A DNA stretch of 64,000 nucleotides from Limnomonas spitsbergensis (taxonomy: Eukaryota; Chlorophyta; Chlorophyceae; Chlamydomonadales). Positions 59,501 to 64,000 of the stretch are shown here, in pieces. The stretch is taken from the NCBI GenBank assembly GCA_037349105.1, contig JAYJMM010000026.1, positions 2,108,001-2,172,000 of the forward strand. Reading direction: 5' to 3'. A model generated the notes under the pieces. That model made no database searches, was not told the DNA's origin, and saw nothing but the letters and a program-made list of their open reading frames with translations. The position numbers and the translations under genes are program-made. Position 1 is the first letter of the stretch. Every line of letters starts with the position of its first letter.

Positions 59501-62500
59501 GTAAAATATAAAAATGAACCCCAAACCCTGAACTGGCGGCCCCAGTGGGCTTAATCGTCCCCTTAGGTAGCGCTGCCAGTCTTTATTTTGTGTGACTCAG
59601 CTACATGTCAGCTACACTCCCGACCCTTGCCAGATTGGGGTTCATATGTCCAGGGGTTCCACCTGTCCAGGAGGCGGGTCACAGCAAGCACTGAAAGAGA
59701 ATGGCTTGCACATCACCGAGGGAGGGAAGGGACAGAGCCCGCATTACAGACACAGCCCCCATGACAGTCAGGCTGGCCATGTGTGAACATTCAATGGCTT
59801 GTGGGTGTCCATGTGTGAACATTCAATGGCTTGTGGGTGTCCATGTGTGAACATTCAATGGCTTGTGGGTGTCCATGTGTGAACATTCACTGGCTTGTGG
59901 GTGTCCATGTGTGAACATTCAATGGCTTGTGGGTGTCCATGTGTGAACATTCAATGGCTTGTGGGTGTCCATGTGTGAGCATTCAATGGCTTGCGGGTGT
60001 CCATGTGTGATCATTCAATGGCTTGTGGGTGTCCATGTGTGAACATTCAATGGCTTGTGGGTGTCCATGTGTGAGCATTCAATGGCTTGCGGGTGTCCAT
60101 GTGTGAACATTCAATGGCTTGTGGGTGTCCATGTGTGAACATTCAATGGCTTGTGGGTGTCCATGTGTGAACATTCAATGGCTTGTGGGTGTCCATGTGT
60201 GAGCATTCAATGGCTTGCGGGTGTCCATGTGTGAACATTCAATGGCTTGTGGGTGTCCATGTGTGAACATTCAATGGCTTGTGGGTGTGAGTCCTAGGCG
60301 CCCGATGGACTGTGGAGGCAGATCCGAACGCCGCCCCTATCCCCTAGCGCACAATGGCAGTGACACCGAATGATTGCGGCACAACCGAGGTAAAGAATAG
60401 ATTGCATATCACCAGAGGAGGAAAAAGGTAGAGAACATAAGGGGGAGGAGACAGGCTCGTTAGGGGGGGGGAGGGGCGGGTAGTGAAGTGGGAGGGGGAA
60501 AAGGAGGTTTGTATAGCTGTTGATGTCCCCCTTTCTGCACTGATAGTATGTCAGCAATATAGAGTGAACGTACTCTTTCACAAGCAACTCCCCTGGGATT
60601 GTGCCAGAGCATTGTGTCCCGCTGCTGCTGCCTTTTCCCCCTCTGAAAAGATATGTCGGCCATACCGGTATGGACTAAACAAGTACTTGTTACACTTTTC
60701 ACTAACGATTCCCCTGAAACTTGTCCCGCTGCTGCTGCTGCTGCGTTGGTCCCCCTCCCTATGTAGGTATGTCGGCCATACCGGTATGGACTAAACAAGT
60801 ACTTGTTACACTTTTCACTAACGATTCCCCTGAAACTTGTCCCGCTGCTGCTGCTGCTGCGTTGGTCCCCCTCCCTATGTAGTTATGTCGGCCATACCGG
60901 TATGGACTAAACAAGTACTTGTTACACTTTTCACAAACAATTCCCCTGAAACTTGTCCCGCTGCTGCTGCTGCTGCGTTGGCCCCCCTCCCTATGTAGGT
61001 ATGTCGGCCATATCGGTATGGACTAGACAAGTACTTGTTACACTTTTCACTAACAATTCCCCTGAAATTTGTCCCGCTGCTGCTGCTGCGTTGGTCCCCC
61101 TCCCTATGTAGGTATGTCGGCCATATCGGTATGGACTAAACAAGTACTTGTTACACTTTTCACTAACGATTCCCCTGAAACTTGTCCCGCTGCTGCTGCT
61201 GCTGCGTTGGTCCCCCTCCCTATGTAGGTATGTCGGCCATACCGGTATGGACTAAACAAGTACTTGTTACACTTTTCACTAACGATTCCCCTGAAACTTG
61301 TCCCGCTGCGTTGGCTCCCCTCTTTATGTAGGTATGTCGGCCATATGGACTACAAGTATCTGCGCTGGCAGGTCATTGATACCCCGGGGATCTTGGATCG
61401 ACCCCTGGAGGAGCGCAACACCATCGAGATGCAGGTGTGGTGAAGTGTGGAATAGGGAAGTGTGAAAATGCGGTGGGTCAGAGAGTTCTCTGCATTGGAT
61501 GTGTGAAAATATCGCTGATGTGCTGGAGGAGCGCAACACCGTCAAGATGCAGGTGTGGGGAAGTGTGCACTTATCTGTGTACCATAATCTGAGGCCCTGT
61601 ATCCTGAACCCTAATCTGCCAACCGTAATATGAGGCCCTGAACCCTGAACCACAACATGCTAACCCTAATATGAGGTCCTGTAACCTGAACCCCAATCTG
61701 TAAACCCTAATATGAGTTCCTGTCCCGACCCCTAATCTGTACACCCTAAACTGAGGCCCTGTACCATGAACCCCAATATGTCAACCCTAACATGAGGACC
61801 TGTACCCTAAACCCGAATCTGTAGACCCCAACATGACCTGAACCCTTATCTGTGTTTTCTTATCTGAGGCCCTGCACCACGAACCCTGATCTGTAAACCC
61901 TAATACAAGGCCCTGGACCCTGAACCATTATCTGTTAACCCTAATGCAAGGCCCCAAACCCTAACCTTAATCTGTCAACCCTAACATGAGGACCTGAACC
62001 TTACATCACGCAGAGCATCACAGCGCTGGCGCACTTGCGAGCGGCCTGCCTCTACATCGTGGATGTTAGCGAGCAGTGCGGGTACACCATTGCGCAGCAG
62101 GTGGGTGGAATCAGGAGGGGAGGGGAGGGGAGGGGAGAGGATGAGATAGGAGGGGAGGGGTCGATGACGGTCCTTACGCTGGCTGAATTGCACAGCTGAG
62201 TTTGGGTTGTCAATATGTCAATTGTCAGGGCTAATGCAAGGGCTATTTAAGCCCATCCTTTTCGCATCTCTCCCCCAAACGCAGACGGCTCTCTTCCACT
62301 TGGTCAAGCCACAAAACCCCGACATTTCCACACACCTCTCGCGCATGCAGGCAGCTCTCTTCCACTCGGTCAAGCCATAAAACCCTTAACCCAACATTTT
62401 CCGCACACCTCGCTCACGCATGCGGCACTCTTCCACGCGGTCAAGCCGCTGTTTTCCAACAAGCCCACATGCAGGCAGCCCTGTCCCACTTGGTCAAGCC

Positions 62501-63871
62501 ATTTATACCCAACATTTTCCGCACGCAGGCGGCTCTGTTCCACTCAGTCAAGCCATTAAAATCCCCTACCTGTTTCTCGCGCACGCAGGCGGCTCTGTTC
62601 CACTCGGTCAAGCCATTTATACCCAACATTTTCCGCACGCAGGCGGCTCTGTTCCACTCGGTCAAGCAATAAAATCCCCTACCTCTTTCTCGCGCACGCA
62701 GGCGGCTCTGTTCCACTCAGTCAAGCCATTAAAATCCCCTACCTCTTTCTCGCGCACGCAGGCGGCTCTGTTCCACTCAGTCAAGCCATTAAAATCCCCT
62801 ACCTCTTTCTCGCGCACGCAGGCGGCTCTGTTCCACTCAGTCAAGCCATTAAAATCCCCTACCTCTTTCTCGCGCACGCAGGCGGCTCTGTTCCACTCAG
62901 TCAAGCCATTAAAATCCCCTACCTCTTTCTCGCGCACGCAGGCGGCTCTGTTCCACTCAGTCAAGCCGCTGTTTTCCAACAAGCCCATCCTCATCGTGTG
63001 CAACAAGATCGACACGAGGAGCATGGAGGACTTGTCAGCGGATGAGCAGAAGCTGATTGACGAGATGGTTTCGGAGGCCAAGCGAATCACCAGCGGAGGT
63101 GTGTAGGGGTGCAACCTTGGGTGCTCTGGGTTCAGGGTGAAGCCTCAACCTAAACCCTCTATAAGGCCAAAAGGAATCACCAGCGGGGGTGGGCAGGGGT
63201 GCAATCTTGGGTGCCCTGGGTTCAGGGTTAAGTCTTAGCCTAAACCCTCTTCAAGGCCAAGAGAATCACCAGCGGAGGTGGGTGGTGGTGCGATCTTGGT
63301 TGCCAGAATAAGGCCTGGTTTTGGTAGGCTGGGTTTCTGGATACCTGTTTCCCTCGCTGCCGCCCTGCTCGCTGCTCCCCTGATCCAACACATGCTTGGC
63401 AATTGCAACAGTTCATGCCCCCCCCCCTCTCCTGCCTGTGTAGCGCCATGCTATCCCCCCACCTTGCCCCCTCGTCCTCTTTGCTTTCTACCCACTGCCT
63501 CCCCCCATCTGTTCTCATGGCCAAGCACTTGCTACCTTCTGCCTGTGAAGGGCAGATACACCCCCCCGCCTGACCCCTTGTCCTCATGAACACTTCATGA
63601 TGCCTTCTCTCATGAACACCTCCTCATGATGCCTTCTCTCATGAACACCTCCTCATGACACCTCCTCATGCACCCCCCCCGTCTAACCCCTCATCCTCAA
63701 TCCCAACTGCCCTGCACCTCTACCCTGTTGACTCCCGCAGGCGCCATGAGCGACAACGCTGATGATGGTGAGCAGGTCCTGATGGCCATGAGCACGCTGC
63801 AGGAGGATGGCGTCATGGCGGTGAAGCAGCTGGCATGCGACAGGCTGCTGAACTTCCGAGTGGAGGGCAAG
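56598..63871 (+). CDS. NOG1: Nucleolar GTP-binding protein 1 (3-prime end outside window)
   Basis: NOG1 is a nucleolar GTPase needed for 60S ribosomal subunit assembly. Eight exons seen: 56598-56931, 57173-57240, 58665-58721, 59138-59292, 61332-61434, 62014-62100, 62942-63098, 63741-63871; 364 residues, roughly the N-terminal half of the protein. The N-terminal domain has VRLLKY-like [20 protein letters not shown]. The G domain shows G1 GYPNVGKSS (about 174-182), G2 [21 protein letters not shown] before G3 DTPG (about 220), and G4 NKID (about 289). The last exon seen ends FRVEGK at a GTGGG donor, and the gene continues beyond 64000. Intron 6 repeats the exon 7 acceptor in frame, so isoforms with extra 20-residue units are conceivable. 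Confidence 0.97.
57060..57120 (+). repeat. Decayed copy of NOG1 exon 2
   Basis: ACCACAACCGCCTCCTCGAC and TCGCTGTACCCCTGTAAG parallel true exon 2 (ACTACAACCGCCTGTTGAAG ... TCGCTGTACCGGTGCAAG) with a short internal deletion. It ends in a GTAAG donor-like word. Confidence 0.65.
57266..57430 (+). mobile_element. TE-A-prime MITE, 25 nt after the NOG1 exon 2 donor
   Basis: CAGTGTTTATTTTAGTGCGC, TTTAGCTACACTTCAGCTAC, GGTGCAGCCAGCCCTGCTTC and GTAGGCCGGTCAAGGTTTGG match the subfamily at 41899-42085 in opposite orientation. Confidence 0.75.
57710..57900 (-). mobile_element. TE-A MITE, second copy in NOG1 intron 2
   Basis: CATTGTTTCTTTTCTTGGCC and GTCTCAGAAAATAAACAGTG are the inverted ends. GACCTGATTGAGACCAAACC and GTAGCTGACCTGTAGCTGAG lie inside. 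Confidence 0.78.
58195..58655 (+). repeat. About 103-bp tandem repeat before NOG1 exon 3
   Basis: CACTTCTCACACTTCCCACA, TGCTCACATGCTAATACCTC and GCACATGCACCTCTCACAC repeat about four times. The array is pyrimidine-rich in transcript sense and runs into the exon 3 acceptor at 58664. Confidence 0.85.
59576..59645 (+). mobile_element. TE-A fragment (NOG1 intron 4)
   Basis: CAGTCTTTATTTTGTGTGAC, TCAGCTACATGTCAGCTACA and CTCCCGACC match the left third of TE-A. Confidence 0.65.
59777..60288 (+). repeat. 32-bp minisatellite, 16 copies (NOG1 intron 4)
   Basis: The unit is CATTCAATGGCTTGTGGGTG, TCCATGTGTGAA. Copies are nearly identical, differing at two or three positions, with no spacers between them. 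Confidence 0.93.
60645..61335 (+). repeat. 116-bp repeats carrying the NOG1 exon 5 acceptor, six copies
   Basis: TATGTCGGCCAT starts at about 60652, 60768, 60884, 61000, 61113 and 61229, before the true exon at 61332. Each unit has CCCTATGTAG|GTATGTCGGC (one reads TAGTTATG), then the perfect palindromes CCATACCGGTATGG (CCATATCGGTATGG in two units) and ACAAGTACTTGT, and a GCTGCTGCTGCTGC run. The copies carry a TAA soon after the acceptor. Confidence 0.92.
61505..61565 (+). repeat. Copy of NOG1 exon 5 end and donor
   Basis: CTGGAGGAGCGCAACACCGT and CAAGATGCAGGTGTGGGGAAG repeat the true end (CTGGAGGAGCGCAACACCAT ... ATGCAGGTGTGG) 120 bp downstream, with an intact CAG|GTGTGG donor. Confidence 0.88.
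61580..62005 (+). repeat. Telomere-like CCCTAA repeat (NOG1 intron 5)
   Basis: AACCCTAATATGAGGCCCTG, AACCCTGAACC and AATCTGTAAACCCTAA words repeat at 40 to 60-bp spacing up to the exon 6 acceptor. Confidence 0.75.
62280..62990 (+). repeat. 60-bp in-frame repeats of the NOG1 exon 7 acceptor and start
   Basis: About twelve units carry GCAG|GCGGCTCTGTTCCACT and CAGTCAAGCC, with a strict 60-bp period from about 62643 to 62943 and more divergent units before. One early unit (about 62420-62470) also copies the following exon bases GCTGTTTTCCAACAAGCCCA. The units from 62420 onward remain open and in frame with true exon 7. Confidence 0.93.
63075..63290 (+). repeat. Three tandem copies of NOG1 exon 7 end and donor
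   Basis: GGCCAAGCGAATCACCAGCG and GAG|GTGTGTAGGGGTGCAAC recur at about 63160-63225 (AAGGAATCACCAGCGGGG) and 63255-63290 (AAGAGAATCACCAGCGGAG). Spacing is near 90 bp. All keep a G|GTG donor word. Confidence 0.88.
63590..63680 (+). repeat. CTCATGAACACCTCCTCATG repeat (NOG1 intron 7)
   Basis: TGATGCCTTCTCTCATGAAC and ACCTCCTCATGA repeat about three times shortly before the exon 8 acceptor at 63740. Confidence 0.75.
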
Positions 63872-64000
63872 GTGGGAAAGAGGGGGGGGGGGGAGGGGCG
63901 CATGCGCCTGAGAATTGATTTGAAAGCCTTTTATTTCAAGTTTTTTGAAGTTCCCTGTAAATTCATGAAGGTACCGGATACATTTCAGTTAGCATTGGCA

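Noticed and set aside
59777..60288. CRISPR-like array of 32-bp repeats
   Set aside because: Units are directly adjacent with no unique spacers, lie in a eukaryotic intron, and have no cas genes nearby.
62420..63106. A 228-codon frame as an independent gene
   Set aside because: It is the in-frame junction array of NOG1 intron 6 running into true exon 7; the G4 motif belongs to NOG1.

Overview
The window is nuclear DNA of a green-lineage eukaryote. It contains five conserved multi-exon genes with GT-AG introns, a plastid-type porphobilinogen deaminase, plant-type MON1, CLASP and TOM1-like proteins, and many degenerate copies of the plant/algal telomere unit TTTAGGG. The very large, repeat-stuffed introns suggest a repeat-rich chlorophyte or prasinophyte alga; a Cymbomonas-like genome is my guess, not something I can show. 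There is no prokaryotic operon, CRISPR array, rRNA or tRNA that I can recognise. Layout: 1-5.6 kb is repeat-rich sequence without a recognised gene. HEMC (+, 6053-11394) makes hydroxymethylbilane for heme and chlorophyll. It converges on MON1 (-, 22336-14442), subunit of the Rab7 exchange factor. MON1 shares a 338-bp divergent promoter with CLASP (+, 22675-36207), a microtubule-stabilising TOG protein. CLASP converges on a TOM1-like VHS/GAT ubiquitin-cargo adaptor, TOL (-, 56253-40308). TOL shares a 344-bp divergent promoter with NOG1 (+, 56598 to beyond the window end), a 60S-biogenesis GTPase. The genes therefore alternate strictly in strand, with transposon debris collected in the convergent gaps (a LINE remnant, and GGGCGCCC-type repeats). 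The five proteins work in different pathways, although MON1 and TOL both act in endosomal traffic. Exon phases agree across every junction I propose, so the gene models are strong although no transcript is available. The unusual part is the introns. (1) About twenty of some forty-seven introns carry tandem, decaying copies of the neighbouring exon edge together with its splice donor or acceptor, giving rows of decoy splice sites. In NOG1 intron 6 the copies are 60 bp and stay in frame. (2) A hAT-like miniature transposon family (called TE-A here; TIR starting CAGTGTTTCTTTT) lies within about 45 nt downstream of at least ten splice donors. In two cases its target-site duplication contains the donor itself, as expected of introner-like elements. 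(3) Other MITE families (TE-B, TE-C, TE-D, TE-E, TE-F) and minisatellites of 17 to 120 bp fill the rest. Many long open frames in the window are only minisatellites whose unit length keeps frames open; they are not genes.
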